Notes: generated by a model from the sequence alone, not told the origin. A DNA stretch of 64,000 nt from Sphingomonas sp. (GCA_017849555.1 JAFIGU010000055.1:82502-146501), one strand, 5' to 3'. Numbered from the stretch's first letter, positions 53,115 through 62,573 are shown. Program-made: numbers and translations.

Positions 53115-54086
53115 GTGACACAGCCTTCGGCCATCGTTCACGCTCGCAGCACCGCCATGCTGCGGAGCGCGCTGGGCCCGGCAATCGCCGGATGGCTCGA
53201 CGAGCCTCAGGTGGCGGAGATCATGCTCAACGCCGATGGGCGGTTGTGGATCGACCGTCTCGATGGCGGCATGGCGGCGACCGAGGAACGGCTCACTCCT
53301 GCGCAGGCGGAGCGCATCATCCGGCTGGTCGCGCATCATGTCGGCGCCGAAGTGCACCGCAGTTCACCGCGAGTCTCGGCGGAGCTGCCGGAAGGCGGCG
53401 AACGGTTCGAAGGGCTGTTGCCGCCGGTGGTGATGGAGCCGGTATTCTCGATCCGGCGTCCGGCAAGCCTGCCGCTGGCGCTCGCAGATTATGTCGCTGC
53501 TGGGACGATGACCGGCACAGCCGCCGCGTATCTCGCCCAGGCAGTCGAATCCCGCGCCAATATTCTCGTCGCCGGCGGCACCTCTACAGGCAAGACGACG
53601 CTCACCAACGCGCTGTTGGCTGTCGCGAGCGCCGGCAACGACCGTATCATCCTGATCGAAGACACACGCGAGTTGCGCTGCGACGCCGCCAATGTGGTGG
53701 CGCTGAGAACTGCGCCCGGCGTCACCATGACGGACCTCGTCCGTTCGAGCCTGCGTCTGCGCCCGGATCGCGTACCGGTTGGAGAGGTGCGCGGGCCCGA
53801 GGCGCTCGACTTGCTCAAAGCCTGGGGCACCGGCCATCCCGGCGGGATCGGTACGATCCATGCGGGCACCGCGAGCGCCGCGCTCCACCGGCTCGAGCAA
53901 CTGATCCTCGAGGCCATCGCCCATGTCCCCCGCGCGCTGATCGCGGAGACGATCGACGTGATCGCGGTGCTGACCGGTCGTGGCGTGGAGCGCCGCCTGT
54001 CTGAGCTCGTCCGCGTCGAAGGGCTCGCCCCCGACGGCAGCTACCGAATTCTCCCGCTCATCCCAGCCCAAGGAGCCGCATCATGA
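53115..54086 (+). CDS. trbB: Conjugal transfer ATPase TrbB
   Basis: A protein of 323 residues of the VirB11/GspE-type secretion ATPases. Walker A is ILVAGGTSTGKTTLTNAL near 150-165; the Asp box ILIEDTREL, Walker B-like DRVPVGEVRGPEALDLLKAWGTGHPGG and the histidine box IGTIHAG follow. N-terminal features WLDEPQVAEIMLNADGRLWIDR are typical of TrbB. It powers pilus assembly and substrate transfer of the mating channel. GTG 53115 is chosen; the upstream extension to 53037 is unlike the family. It overlaps trbC by 4 bases. Confidence 0.95.
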   Translation: MTQPSAIVHARSTAMLRSALGPAIAGWLDEPQVAEIMLNADGRLWIDRLDGGMAATEERLTPAQAERIIRLVAHHVGAEVHRSSPRVSAELPEGGERFEGLLPPVVMEPVFSIRRPASLPLALADYVAAGTMTGTAAAYLAQAVESRANILVAGGTSTGKTTLTNALLAVASAGNDRIILIEDTRELRCDAANVVALRTAPGVTMTDLVRSSLRLRPDRVPVGEVRGPEALDLLKAWGTGHPGGIGTIHAGTASAALHRLEQLILEAIAHVPRALIAETIDVIAVLTGRGVERRLSELVRVEGLAPDGSYRILPLIPAQGAAS

Positions 54087-54397
54087 ACCGAATAAAGACC
54101 ATCCGCCGCGTCTGCCTCGCCTCCGTCGCAGCGCTGTACGCAATCCCCGCCTGGGCGGGTGGATCGGGCATGCCCTGGGAGACGCCGCTGCAGTCGATCG
54201 TCGACTCGGTCCAGGGTCCGGTCGCCAAGGTGATCGGCGTGATCATCATCGTGATCACGGGGCTGACGCTGGCATTCGGCGACACGTCGGGCGGCTTCAG
54301 GAAGCTGATCCAGATTGTGTTCGGCCTGTCGGTCGCCTTCGCCGCCTCTTCCTTCTTCCTGAGCTTCTTCAGCTTTGGCGGCGGGGCGCTGATCTGA
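54083..54397 (+). CDS. trbC: Conjugal transfer pilin TrbC
   Basis: A protein of 104 residues: a signal peptide (CLASVAALYAIPAWA), then GGSGMPWETPLQSIVDSVQGPVAKVIGVIIIVITGLTLAFGDTSGGFRKLIQIVFGLSVAFAASSFFLSFFSFGGGALI with two transmembrane helices. This is the VirB2/TrbC prepilin layout. It shares the ATGA overlap with trbB and a TGATG junction with trbD. Confidence 0.93.
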   Translation: MNRIKTIRRVCLASVAALYAIPAWAGGSGMPWETPLQSIVDSVQGPVAKVIGVIIIVITGLTLAFGDTSGGFRKLIQIVFGLSVAFAASSFFLSFFSFGGGALI

Positions 54398-54660
54398 TGC
54401 CGGAGGATTTGCCTGGCTTCGCGGCGCCCGTGCATCGGGCGCTCGCCGAGCCAATCCTGCTTGCTGGCGCGCCCCGTGCGCTGGCGATCGTCAATGGCAC
54501 GCTCGCAGCGGCGATCGGGATCGGCCTCAGGCTCTGGATCGCCGGCCTCGTGATGGCAGTGGTCGGACACGGTCTCGCCGTGTTCGCCGCGCGACGCGAC
54601 GCGCAAATCCTTCCCGTCGCCCGCCGCCACATCGCGCTTCCCACTCTTTTCGAAAGCTGA
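54397..54660 (+). CDS. trbD: Conjugal transfer protein TrbD
   Basis: A protein of 87 residues: PGFAAPVHRALAEPILLAGAPRALAIVNGTLAAAIGIGLRLWIAGLVMAVVGHGLAVFAARRDAQILPVARRHI. This is the VirB3/TrbD small membrane protein with two helices. Order and one-base overlap with trbC confirm it. Confidence 0.92.
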   Translation: MPEDLPGFAAPVHRALAEPILLAGAPRALAIVNGTLAAAIGIGLRLWIAGLVMAVVGHGLAVFAARRDAQILPVARRHIALPTLFES

Positions 54661-54664
54661 TCCC

Positions 54665-57130
54665 ATGATGTTCCTGCGTGAACATGCCCGCCGCGCGTCG
54701 CGGCTCTCTGATTTCCTGCCATGGGCGGCGATGATCGCCCCCGGCATCATCCTCAACAAGGATGGCAGCTTCCTGCGCGTCGCACAGTTTCGCGGTCCCG
54801 ATCTCGACAGCGCCACCCAAGCCGAACTGATTGCGACCTCGGCTCGCCTCAACAGCGCGCTCAAGCGGCTGGGCACTGGCTGGGCGATCTATGTCGAAGC
54901 GCAGCGGACGCCCACTCCCGGCTATCCTGCATCGCAAGGATTTGCCGATCCGGTTTCGACGCTGATCGATGAGGAGCGGCGCGATCTGTTCGAAGGCGGC
55001 GACGTCACCCAGCCCAATTTCACCAGCGCCTATTATCTGACGTTGCAATGGCTGCCGCCGGCCGACGATACGTCGAAGGCAGCGTCGCTGCTCTACGAAG
55101 GTGGCGCACAAGCGGTGGCCACTGCGGCCGATCATCTCGACGATTTCGAGCGCGATACGGGACGCGTGCTCGACATGATCGAAGGCGTGATGCCCGAAGC
55201 GGCATGGCTGAGCGCAGCCGAGACGCTCACCTATCTTCATTCGACGATCTCGACCCACGATCAGCGGATCGCGGTGCCTGAGACACCGATGCACCTCGAT
55301 GCGCTGCTGGCGGATGAAGTCCTGGTCGGGGGACTTGCGCCGCAGCTTGGGTCCAAGCATCTGCGCTGCCTGTCGATAACAGGCTTTCCGGCCGCGACCG
55401 TGCCGGGGATGCTCGATGAGCTGAACCGGCTCGGGTTCGCCTATCGCTGGACGACGCGCGCGATCTGCCTCGACAAGGTGTCGGCGCAGCGCATGCTGAC
55501 CCGCATCCGCCGGCTCTGGTTCTCCAAGCGCAAGAGCCTGGCCGCGATCATCAAGGAGGTGCTGACCAACGAGGCGAGCGTGCTGGTCGACAATGATGCA
55601 GCCAACAAGTCGGCTGAGGCCGACGCGGCGCTGCAGGATCTCGGCGCCGATATCGCTGGCTATGCCTATGCGACCACTACGATAACGGTGCTGGGCGACA
55701 CGCCGCGCGACGCTGATCTCAGGCTTCAGGCGATCGAGAAGATCGTCCGCGGGCGTGATTTCGCATGCATCGCCGAAGGGCTAAACGGAATTGAGGCGTG
55801 GCTCGGCTCGCTGCCTGGCAACCCCTATGCCAACGTCCGCCAGCCGCCGATCTCGACGCTCAACCTCGCGCACATCATGCCGGTTTCGGCGGTGTGGGCG
55901 GGCCAGGAGCGCGACACGCATTTCGATGCGCCGCCGCTTTTCCATGCGCGGACGCAGGGCGCGACACCGTTCCGCTTCTCCCTGCATGTCGGCGATGTCG
56001 GTCACGAGTTGATCATCGGCCCGACGGGCTCGGGCAAGAGCGTGCTGCTCGCCTTCATGGCGCTCCAGTTCCGGCGTTACGACGGCGCGCAGATATTCGC
56101 CTTCGACCATGGCGGGTCGATCCGCGCGGCGACCCTCGCCGTCGGCGGCGAATGGCATGATCTGGGCGGCGCGCTCGGGGGCGATGCCGCGCCGGTTTCG
56201 CTGCAGCCGCTGGCACGGATCGACGAACCTGACGAGCGCGCCTGGGCGGCGGACTGGCTCGGCGCCATCCTCGCCCGCGAGGACTTCGCGATCACACCCG
56301 AGGTCAAAGAGCATCTGTGGACTGCGCTCGGCAGTCTCGCCGATGCGCCAGTGGCGCAGCGCACGCTTACTGGCCTGACCGTGCTGATTCAGGCCTCTGG
56401 CCTCAAGCGCGCTCTGGCGCCCTATACGCTCTCTGGCCCGTATGGCCGTTTGCTCGATGCCGATGCCGAGCATTTCGGGGAAAGCGATGCACAGGCGTTC
56501 GAGACCGAGGGACTGGTCGGCACGGCCGCGGCCCCGGCGGTGCTCGCCTATCTGTTTCACCGGATCGGGCGTCGCCTTGATGGGCGACCGACGCTGATCC
56601 TGATCGACGAAGGTTGGCTCGCGCTCGATGATCCGCTGTTTGGCCGCCAACTCAAGGAATGGCTGAAGACGCTGCGCAAGAAGAACGCGAGCGTCATCTT
56701 CGCGACGCAGAGCCTCTCCGACATCGAGGGATCCGCAATCGCACCGGCGATCATCGAGAGCTGCCCGACGCGGATCTTCCTTGCCAATGAGCGCGCACTC
56801 GAGCCGCAGATCGCCGGCATCTATCGCCGGTTCGGGCTGAACGATCGCCAGATCGAGATCATCGCCTCAGCGACGCCCAAGCGCGACTATTATTGCCAGT
56901 CGGCTCTCGGCAACCGGCTGTTTGACCTCGGCCTCGGGCCGGTTGCGCTGGCATTCGCCGCTGCCTCATCCCGATCCGACCTCAACGCGATCAACATTCT
57001 GCTCGAACGCCACGGCCCCACCGGTTTCGCCGAAGCCTGGCTGCACCATCGCGGTCTCGCTTGGGCGGCCGATCTCGTGCGCCAGCCCGTAACTGCCTCC
57101 AACCCCGAACAAGAGGAGATTTCCGCATGA
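54665..57130 (+). CDS. trbE: Conjugal transfer ATPase TrbE
   Basis: A protein of 821 residues, the VirB4-type ATPase of the mating channel. It starts MMFLREHARRASRLSDFLPWAAMIAPGIILNKDGSFL, has the Walker A GPTGSGKSVLL near 452-462 and Walker B TLILIDEGWLALDD near 640-652, followed by RKKNASVIFATQSLSDI. It energises pilus assembly and substrate transport. It overlaps trbJ by 4 bases. Confidence 0.96.
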   Translation: MMFLREHARRASRLSDFLPWAAMIAPGIILNKDGSFLRVAQFRGPDLDSATQAELIATSARLNSALKRLGTGWAIYVEAQRTPTPGYPASQGFADPVSTLIDEERRDLFEGGDVTQPNFTSAYYLTLQWLPPADDTSKAASLLYEGGAQAVATAADHLDDFERDTGRVLDMIEGVMPEAAWLSAAETLTYLHSTISTHDQRIAVPETPMHLDALLADEVLVGGLAPQLGSKHLRCLSITGFPAATVPGMLDELNRLGFAYRWTTRAICLDKVSAQRMLTRIRRLWFSKRKSLAAIIKEVLTNEASVLVDNDAANKSAEADAALQDLGADIAGYAYATTTITVLGDTPRDADLRLQAIEKIVRGRDFACIAEGLNGIEAWLGSLPGNPYANVRQPPISTLNLAHIMPVSAVWAGQERDTHFDAPPLFHARTQGATPFRFSLHVGDVGHELIIGPTGSGKSVLLAFMALQFRRYDGAQIFAFDHGGSIRAATLAVGGEWHDLGGALGGDAAPVSLQPLARIDEPDERAWAADWLGAILAREDFAITPEVKEHLWTALGSLADAPVAQRTLTGLTVLIQASGLKRALAPYTLSGPYGRLLDADAEHFGESDAQAFETEGLVGTAAAPAVLAYLFHRIGRRLDGRPTLILIDEGWLALDDPLFGRQLKEWLKTLRKKNASVIFATQSLSDIEGSAIAPAIIESCPTRIFLANERALEPQIAGIYRRFGLNDRQIEIIASATPKRDYYCQSALGNRLFDLGLGPVALAFAAASSRSDLNAINILLERHGPTGFAEAWLHHRGLAWAADLVRQPVTASNPEQEEISA

Positions 57131-57867
57131 CGTCCCGTTTCTTCCGCCCGCTCCTGATCGGTGCCAGCGTGCTCAGCCTTGCCATCGCCGTACCGGCATC
57201 GGCGCAGCTCAGCGTTTATGATCCGACCAACTATGCGCAGAATGTGCTGCAGGCGGCGCGCGCGCTCCAACAAATCAACAACCAGATCACATCTCTGCAG
57301 AATCAGGCCCAGAGCCTGATCAACCAGGCGCGCAACCTGACCTCGCTCCCGACCAGTGCGCTGTCGGGAATACGCCAGTCAATCGACCGTACCCGGCAAT
57401 TAATCGGGCAGGCGCAGCAGATCGCTTATAATGTCCAGGATATCGACCGGGTGTTCGACGCGCGTTATCCGGCCGGATCGCTCACCGGAACCTCATCGGG
57501 CGCGTTGGTCGAGAACGCGGAAACGCGCTGGCACGATGCGGTGGCGGGGTTTCAGGATTCGCTGCGCACCCAAGCGACGATCGTCACCAATCTCGGCGAC
57601 ACGCGTAGCCAAATCGATACATTGGTGACGGCTAGCCAGGATGCGACCGGCGCGCTGCAGGCCGCACAAGCGGGCAATCAGCTGGTTGCGCTCCAGACCC
57701 GCCAGCTTGCCGACCTGACGGCGCTGATGGCGGCGCAGAACCGCGCGGCGAGCATCGCAGCGGCGCGCGCCGCGGCCGATGAAGCACAGGGCCGCGAACA
57801 GACCAAACGCTTCCTCGCTCCCGGCCGCGGCTATGTCGCGCATGATGTGACGCTGTTCCGTGACTGA
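57127..57867 (+). CDS. trbJ: Conjugal transfer protein TrbJ
   Basis: A protein of 246 residues with a signal peptide ending ASAQ. The mature part begins LSVYDPTNYAQNVLQAARALQQINNQITSLQNQAQSLINQARNLTSLP and ends in Gln/Ala-rich helices. This is the VirB5/TrbJ minor pilus component, with the typical glutamine-rich coiled coil. It overlaps the next gene by 8 bases. Confidence 0.93.
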   Translation: MTSRFFRPLLIGASVLSLAIAVPASAQLSVYDPTNYAQNVLQAARALQQINNQITSLQNQAQSLINQARNLTSLPTSALSGIRQSIDRTRQLIGQAQQIAYNVQDIDRVFDARYPAGSLTGTSSGALVENAETRWHDAVAGFQDSLRTQATIVTNLGDTRSQIDTLVTASQDATGALQAAQAGNQLVALQTRQLADLTALMAAQNRAASIAAARAAADEAQGREQTKRFLAPGRGYVAHDVTLFRD

Positions 57868-58264
57868 GGACCAGGCAAAGCCGGTGCGACGTCCGCGCGC
57901 CGGGATTGGCTGGCGGTCGGCCGCGGTCGCCAGCGGCGTGGGCGCGCTCGGCGTCATTGCGCTGGTTGCGCTCGCCGATCCCGCGCCGCAACCGCCGCGC
58001 TTCACGGTCGAGGACATCCGGAAGGTGGCCGAAGCCGTCGCGGTGGATCCGCTACGGGCCGAGCTGAGCCGGTGCCGGGCGTTGCCTGCCAACAGTAATG
58101 ACGCTCGGTGCGCCGCCGCCTGGGAGGTGAACCGGCGGCGCTTCATGGGCGAGAGCCGCAGCTACGTCAGGCCGGTAGAGCCGCCGCCGATCGAGCCTGC
58201 GCCATCCGTGTCCTCGGAAGCCGCATCGGCGGCGCCCACCGACATCCCGACGCCGGAGCGCTGA
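57860..58264 (+). CDS. trbK: TrbK-like entry-exclusion candidate
   Basis: A protein of 134 residues starting at GTG 57860. An N-terminal membrane helix (SAAVASGVGALGVIALVALA) is followed by FTVEDIRKVAEAVAVDPLRAELSRCRALPANSNDARCAAAWEVNRRRFMG with two cysteines, and a Pro-rich tail. The position between trbJ and trbL and the ELxxCRxLpxxAxxDxxCxxAWxxNRRRF pattern match the alternative TrbK of alphaproteobacterial trb clusters. Entry exclusion is inferred from that family name. Confidence 0.84.
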   Translation: MTEDQAKPVRRPRAGIGWRSAAVASGVGALGVIALVALADPAPQPPRFTVEDIRKVAEAVAVDPLRAELSRCRALPANSNDARCAAAWEVNRRRFMGESRSYVRPVEPPPIEPAPSVSSEAASAAPTDIPTPER

Positions 58265-58267
58265 ACC

Positions 58268-59596
58268 ATGGAAGGCACAGGCGTCATCGATCGATTTCTC
58301 GATCTCTTCGCGCGCTACATCGATTCCGGCTTCGGTCTGATCCACGCCGATGTCGGGTTCCTGGCGAGTTCCCTCATCGTCATCGACGTGACGCTGGCGA
58401 TCCTGTTCTGGACCTGGGGTGAAGGTGAGGACATTGTCGCGCGGCTGGTGCGCAAGACGCTGCAGGTCGGTTTCTTCGCATTCCTGATCGCCAACTGGAA
58501 CGGCCTGGCGAAAATCATCTATCTGAGCTTTTCGGGCATCGGCCTGAAGGCGGCCGGATCGGGCAACCCGAACGATCTTCTCCATCCCGGCAAGATCGCG
58601 CAGATCGGCATCGATGCGGGTCAGCCGCTGCTCGACCAGGCCTCGCTACTGGTCGGGCCGGTCGGCATCTTCACCAATTTCGTCCAGATCGCGGTACTGC
58701 TGTTGGCCTGGGCGATTGTTCTGCTCGCCTTCTTCATCATCGCGATCCAGCTGTTCGTCACCCTGATCGAGTTCAAGCTGACAACGCTCGCCGGCTTCGT
58801 GCTGGTGCCATTCGGTCTGTTCGGCCGCACCGCCTTCCTTGCCGAGCGTGTGCTTGGCAATGTCATGGCGACCGGCGTCAAGGTGCTGGTGCTGGCCGTC
58901 ATCATCGGCATCGGGTCGACCATCTTCGATGAGTTTATCGCCGATTTCGGCGGTGTGCCGCCGACGATTGAACAGGTTGTCAGTCTCGCACTCGCGGCGC
59001 TCACCCTGCTTGGCCTGTCGATCTTCGGTCCCGGCATCGCCTCCGGCCTGATCTCGGGCGGCCCCCAGCTCGGCGCCGGCGCCGCGATCGCAACCGGCGC
59101 CACGGTCGCGGGCATCGGCACGGCCGCGACGATGGGCGTCGCCGGTGCCGCGGGGCTCGCCAGCCGCGCGGGCTCAGCCGCTGCTTCAACCCTCTCCCGG
59201 TCCACCGGCTCGCCCAACTCCCCCGGGGCTGGCGGTGGATCCCCATCGACGCCACCCGCTCCCCCGGCGCCGACGGGCGGCGCTCCGACGGTTCCCCCGC
59301 CGTCCGGAGCGCCGGGAGATCTTGGCACGCCTGCGGGCAACGGCGGCGAAGCGGCAACCTCGCCAGATGCATCGGCTAGCGAGGCGGACGTAAAAGTTCC
59401 GGCAGAACTTTCGGCGGGACCGGGCGCGAACAGCCCAGCACCGTCGGCTGCGGCAACGTCCGAAGCGCCGGCCTGGGCCAATCGCATGCGCCGCCGTCAG
59501 GCGGTGATCCAGGGCGCGACGCTCGCCGCCCACACGCTCCGCTCGGCCGACCATCATGGCGGCTCTGCTCACATATCGCTGGAGGATCGCTCATGA
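58268..59596 (+). CDS. trbL: Conjugal transfer membrane protein TrbL
   Basis: A protein of 442 residues. GVIDRFLDLFARYIDSGFGLIHADVGFLASSLIVIDVTLAILFW is followed by several helices (VQIAVLLLAWAIVLLAFFIIAIQLFVTLIEF; VLVLAVIIGIGSTIFDEFIADFGG) and a long Ala/Gly/Pro/Ser-rich C-terminal tail from about 255. This is the VirB6/TrbL polytopic inner-membrane channel component. Confidence 0.94.
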   Translation: MEGTGVIDRFLDLFARYIDSGFGLIHADVGFLASSLIVIDVTLAILFWTWGEGEDIVARLVRKTLQVGFFAFLIANWNGLAKIIYLSFSGIGLKAAGSGNPNDLLHPGKIAQIGIDAGQPLLDQASLLVGPVGIFTNFVQIAVLLLAWAIVLLAFFIIAIQLFVTLIEFKLTTLAGFVLVPFGLFGRTAFLAERVLGNVMATGVKVLVLAVIIGIGSTIFDEFIADFGGVPPTIEQVVSLALAALTLLGLSIFGPGIASGLISGGPQLGAGAAIATGATVAGIGTAATMGVAGAAGLASRAGSAAASTLSRSTGSPNSPGAGGGSPSTPPAPPAPTGGAPTVPPPSGAPGDLGTPAGNGGEAATSPDASASEADVKVPAELSAGPGANSPAPSAAATSEAPAWANRMRRRQAVIQGATLAAHTLRSADHHGGSAHISLEDRS

Positions 59597-60282
59597 AACC
59601 GTTCCGCCGTCCCTCGTCGCGCTTCGGCCGGGAACCCGTTCCAGAAACTCCGTACCAGCGGGCCGGCCAAGCGTGGGACGATCGCATCGGCTCCGCACGT
59701 GTGCAGGCGCGCAGCTGGCGACTGATGGCTTTCGGCGCTACCGCCTTGATGTCGCTATCCGTCATCGACAATCTGCGCCTCAGGTTCGGCTCGCATATCG
59801 TGCCCTATGTGGTCGAGGTGGATCGGCTGGGGGCCGCGCGTGCCATCGCGCCGCTGACGTCCGATTACCGTCCGACCGATCCGCAGATCGCGTGGCATCT
59901 CGCCCGGTTCATCGAGAATATCCGCTCGCGACCCGCCGATCCGATCGTGCTCAGACAAAATCTCAGCGCGGCCTATGACTTCACGACCGAGCAAGGAACG
60001 GCTGCGCTCAACGATTATGCGCGCGCCAACGACCCGTTCGCGGACCTCGCCGACAAGCAGGTTTCGGTCGATGTGAAGAATGTCGTCCGGGCATCGGCTG
60101 ACAGCTTCCGCGTCGCCTGGGACGAGCGCCGCTACGAGCGCGGCCAGCTCACCGCCACGACGCACTGGACAGCTGTGCTGACGATCGTCGTTCGCTCGCC
60201 GACCGATGCGGCGACGCTCAGCCGCAACCCGCTCGGGCTCTACGTCCACGCCATCAACTGGTCCCAGGATCTCGGAGAATGA
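59593..60282 (+). CDS. trbF: Conjugal transfer protein TrbF
   Basis: A protein of 229 residues, VirB8-like. A single membrane helix follows YQRAGQAWDDRIGSARVQARSWRLMAFGATALMSLSVIDNLRLR. The periplasmic domain includes VPYVVEVDRLGAARAIAPL, IAWHLARFIENIRSRPADPIVLRQNLSAAYDF and YERGQLTATTHWTAVLTIVV. Four-base overlaps on both sides place it in the trb operon. Confidence 0.95.
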   Translation: MKPFRRPSSRFGREPVPETPYQRAGQAWDDRIGSARVQARSWRLMAFGATALMSLSVIDNLRLRFGSHIVPYVVEVDRLGAARAIAPLTSDYRPTDPQIAWHLARFIENIRSRPADPIVLRQNLSAAYDFTTEQGTAALNDYARANDPFADLADKQVSVDVKNVVRASADSFRVAWDERRYERGQLTATTHWTAVLTIVVRSPTDAATLSRNPLGLYVHAINWSQDLGE

Positions 60283-61124
60283 CTATGCGCACACTGTTGT
60301 TTGTCACGCCCCTCCTCATGTCGGCGATGCCGGCGCTTGCCCAATCCACGCCCCGATCGGTCCGTCCCGTGGCGACAGCGACCGAGGCTGCGCGGGTCAG
60401 CCCGCGTCCCGCCGGCTGGCAGGGCGCAACGCAGCTGTTCGTCTATACGCCAGGCGGCCTTTATCAGGTCTACGCCGCGGTGGGCCAGGTCACCGATATC
60501 GTGCTGCAGGAAGGCGAGGCGCTCTCGGACACCGGCGCGGTCGCCGCCGGCGACACGGTCCGCTGGGTGATCGGCGAGGCGGCGAGCGGAAGCGGCGCCG
60601 GTCGCCGCACGCATATCCTCGTGAAGCCGACCGATCCGGGCCTCAGGACCAACCTCGTGATCAATACGAACAAGCGAACCTATCATGTCGAGCTGCGCTC
60701 GACGCCGGCGACCTATATGGCGAGTGTCGGCTGGTCCTACCCCCAGGATGAACTGATTGCGTTGCGCGCCCAACAAGACGCCGCCGCGGCGGTCACCGAA
60801 ACCCGGGTCCAGGCGGGTATTGATCCAGCGCGTCTCAATTTCGCCTACCGTCTGACGGGCGCCAATCCGCCATGGAAACCGGTGCAGGTTTTCGACGATG
60901 GCTCCAAAACCTATCTGCTGTTCCCTGAGACGATCGCACGGGGCGAGCTGCCGCCGCTGTTTCTGATCGGTGAGAAGAGACAAGCCGAACTCGTGAATTA
61001 CCGGGTGTCGGGGCGCTACTTCGTGGTCGACCGGTTGTTCGCTGTCGCCGAGCTGCGTCTCGGAACGCGAAAGCAGGAGATCGTCCGGATCGAACGGACG
61101 CGATCGCGGGAGCTTGGCAAGTGA
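60279..61124 (+). CDS. trbG: Conjugal transfer protein TrbG
   Basis: A protein of 281 residues with a signal peptide ending ALAQ. The VirB9/TrbG pattern is clear: LFVYTPGGLYQVYAAVGQVTDIVLQEGEALSDTGAVAAGDTVRWVIGEAASG, RTNLVINTNKRTYHVELRSTPATYMASVGWSYPQDEL, and NYRVSGRYFVVDRLFAVAELRLG. It forms part of the outer-membrane core ring. Confidence 0.95.
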   Translation: MTMRTLLFVTPLLMSAMPALAQSTPRSVRPVATATEAARVSPRPAGWQGATQLFVYTPGGLYQVYAAVGQVTDIVLQEGEALSDTGAVAAGDTVRWVIGEAASGSGAGRRTHILVKPTDPGLRTNLVINTNKRTYHVELRSTPATYMASVGWSYPQDELIALRAQQDAAAAVTETRVQAGIDPARLNFAYRLTGANPPWKPVQVFDDGSKTYLLFPETIARGELPPLFLIGEKRQAELVNYRVSGRYFVVDRLFAVAELRLGTRKQEIVRIERTRSRELGK

Positions 61125-62314
61125 GCCCCCAGAACGATCTCCCACCCGATGCGGCCGGTTCCGGAGCGCCGATCGCAACGCGCGCGCAGGCGCCAACGCC
61201 GCGCCGCCTGTCCCGCAAGGCGCTCGCCACGCTGGCGGGCGTCAGCGCGTTCGCTGTTGCAGCGGCGCTGGGCTACAGCCTGTCGACCAGCCACCGGACC
61301 GGGGCGCCCCAAGAGAGCGTTTCCGTCAACCGCGGCCAGAGCGACGCGCTCGCTGACGCGCCAAAGGATTATGGGGATGTGCCGCGGGTCGCCTCGGCTG
61401 CAATCGGTCCGCCTCCAGCGACCACCGAGCCCGTCACGACACCACCTTTGTCCGGCCCGGCGACGACGTCCTCCCCGATCGATAATGGAGCGAGCGCCGA
61501 ACGGCAGCGGCGTCGCCAGAGCCGGGAGAGCGCGCGGGCTAGCAAGCTGTTCGCGGGAACAAGCGAGGGCGCTCGCGCCCCGACGAGCGGCAGCGAAGCG
61601 GCCGTTCCTCCTTCCGGGACATCCAGCGCGGATCAGGCGCGGCCAGGCGGAACCGCCGACGCACAGGATCGCAAGGCGGCGTTCGTGGCCGGCACCACGC
61701 GCGAGCCGACGGTGAACTCCGGCAGGCTGGCGGCGCCGGCGAGCCGTTTCGTCGTCTCAGCCGGATCGACGATCGCGGCGGCCCTGATCACAGGGTTGTC
61801 CTCCGACCTTCCCGGCCAGGTCGTGGCGCAAGTCACCGAGGAGGTATTCGATACGGTGAGCGGTCGTGCGCGGTTGATCCCGCAAGGGACAAGGTTGATC
61901 GGCGTCTACGATGCGCGGGTGAGTTACGGCCAATCCCGCGCGCTGGTCGTGTGGACGCGACTGATCTTCCCAGATGGCCGTTCGCTGGACCTCGACCGGA
62001 TGGTGGGCACGGATGCCGCAGGTCAGTCGGGTCTCGTGGACCGCGTCGACAACCATAGCGGCAGGCTGCTCATGGCCGGGTTGCTGTCCACCATGTTCGG
62101 CGTGGGAGCCAATGCAGCGACGGCGGGTGGTGGCGATAATAATGACATTGCCTATGCCATTCGTGAGAGCGCAGGCCGATCGGTAGAGAGTGCGGGTGAC
62201 AAGATCGTGGGACGGCAACTTGATGTGCAACCGTCGATTACGATCCGACCTGGCGCGCGGGTGCGCGTGTTGGTGAGCCGAGACTTGGTGCTCACGCCAT
62301 GGACCGGAGGCTGA
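61121..62314 (+). CDS. trbI: Conjugal transfer protein TrbI
   Basis: A protein of 397 residues, VirB10-like. After a cytoplasmic segment and a membrane helix (TLAGVSAFAVAAALGYSL) comes a Pro/Ser/Thr-rich linker to about 185. Then the beta-barrel core follows: FVVSAGSTIAAALITGLSSDLPGQVVAQVTEEVFDTVSGRARLIPQGTRLIGVYDARVSYGQSRALVVWTRLIFPDGRSLDLDRMVGTDAAGQSGLVDRVDNHSGRLL, ending IRPGARVRVLVSRDLVL. It spans both membranes. It is the last trb gene in the window. Confidence 0.95.
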   Translation: MSPQNDLPPDAAGSGAPIATRAQAPTPRRLSRKALATLAGVSAFAVAAALGYSLSTSHRTGAPQESVSVNRGQSDALADAPKDYGDVPRVASAAIGPPPATTEPVTTPPLSGPATTSSPIDNGASAERQRRRQSRESARASKLFAGTSEGARAPTSGSEAAVPPSGTSSADQARPGGTADAQDRKAAFVAGTTREPTVNSGRLAAPASRFVVSAGSTIAAALITGLSSDLPGQVVAQVTEEVFDTVSGRARLIPQGTRLIGVYDARVSYGQSRALVVWTRLIFPDGRSLDLDRMVGTDAAGQSGLVDRVDNHSGRLLMAGLLSTMFGVGANAATAGGGDNNDIAYAIRESAGRSVESAGDKIVGRQLDVQPSITIRPGARVRVLVSRDLVLTPWTGG

Positions 62315-62328
62315 TCCGCCCGTCGCGT

Positions 62329-62502
62329 TCAGTCAGGACGCGGACGCTCGCTCTCCATGACGATGTGAAGAGCCTCGATGGCATGGTCGAGATAGTTCAC
62401 GACGATCTTCTCGGCCGGCGCGACCAGCATGCCGCGAGCAAGATCGATGAGCCGCTCAGCTTCGTGGCGGCGATCGCTGGTGGTGGTTGGCTTGTCAGGC
62501 AT
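62329..62502 (-). CDS. Uncharacterised 57-residue protein beside trbI
   Basis: The predicted protein MPDKPTTTSDRRHEAERLID continues LARGMLVAPAEKIVVNYLDHAIEALHIV and ends MESERPRPD. It looks like a compact helical protein with plausible codon use, convergent with trbI and divergent from the XRE gene. No family is recognised; co-regulation by the XRE repressor through the tandem operators at 62545-62573 is possible. Confidence 0.6.
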   Translation of the reverse strand: MPDKPTTTSDRRHEAERLIDLARGMLVAPAEKIVVNYLDHAIEALHIVMESERPRPD

Positions 62503-62544
62503 GGCAATCCGCAATGATGATATCGCACGCTCACGATAGCGAAT

Positions 62545-62573
62545 AGGAACGATCGTTCCTAGAACGATCGTTC
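62545..62573. promoter_or_regulatory. Tandem palindromic operators of the XRE repressor
   Basis: AGGAACGATCGTTCCT (62545-62560) is a perfect 16-base palindrome. GAACGATCGTTC (62562-62573) repeats its core, with centres 15 bases apart. They lie in the 93-base gap between a divergent small gene and the XRE regulator. Two adjacent identical sites are typical for cooperative repressor binding and autoregulation. Confidence 0.8.
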
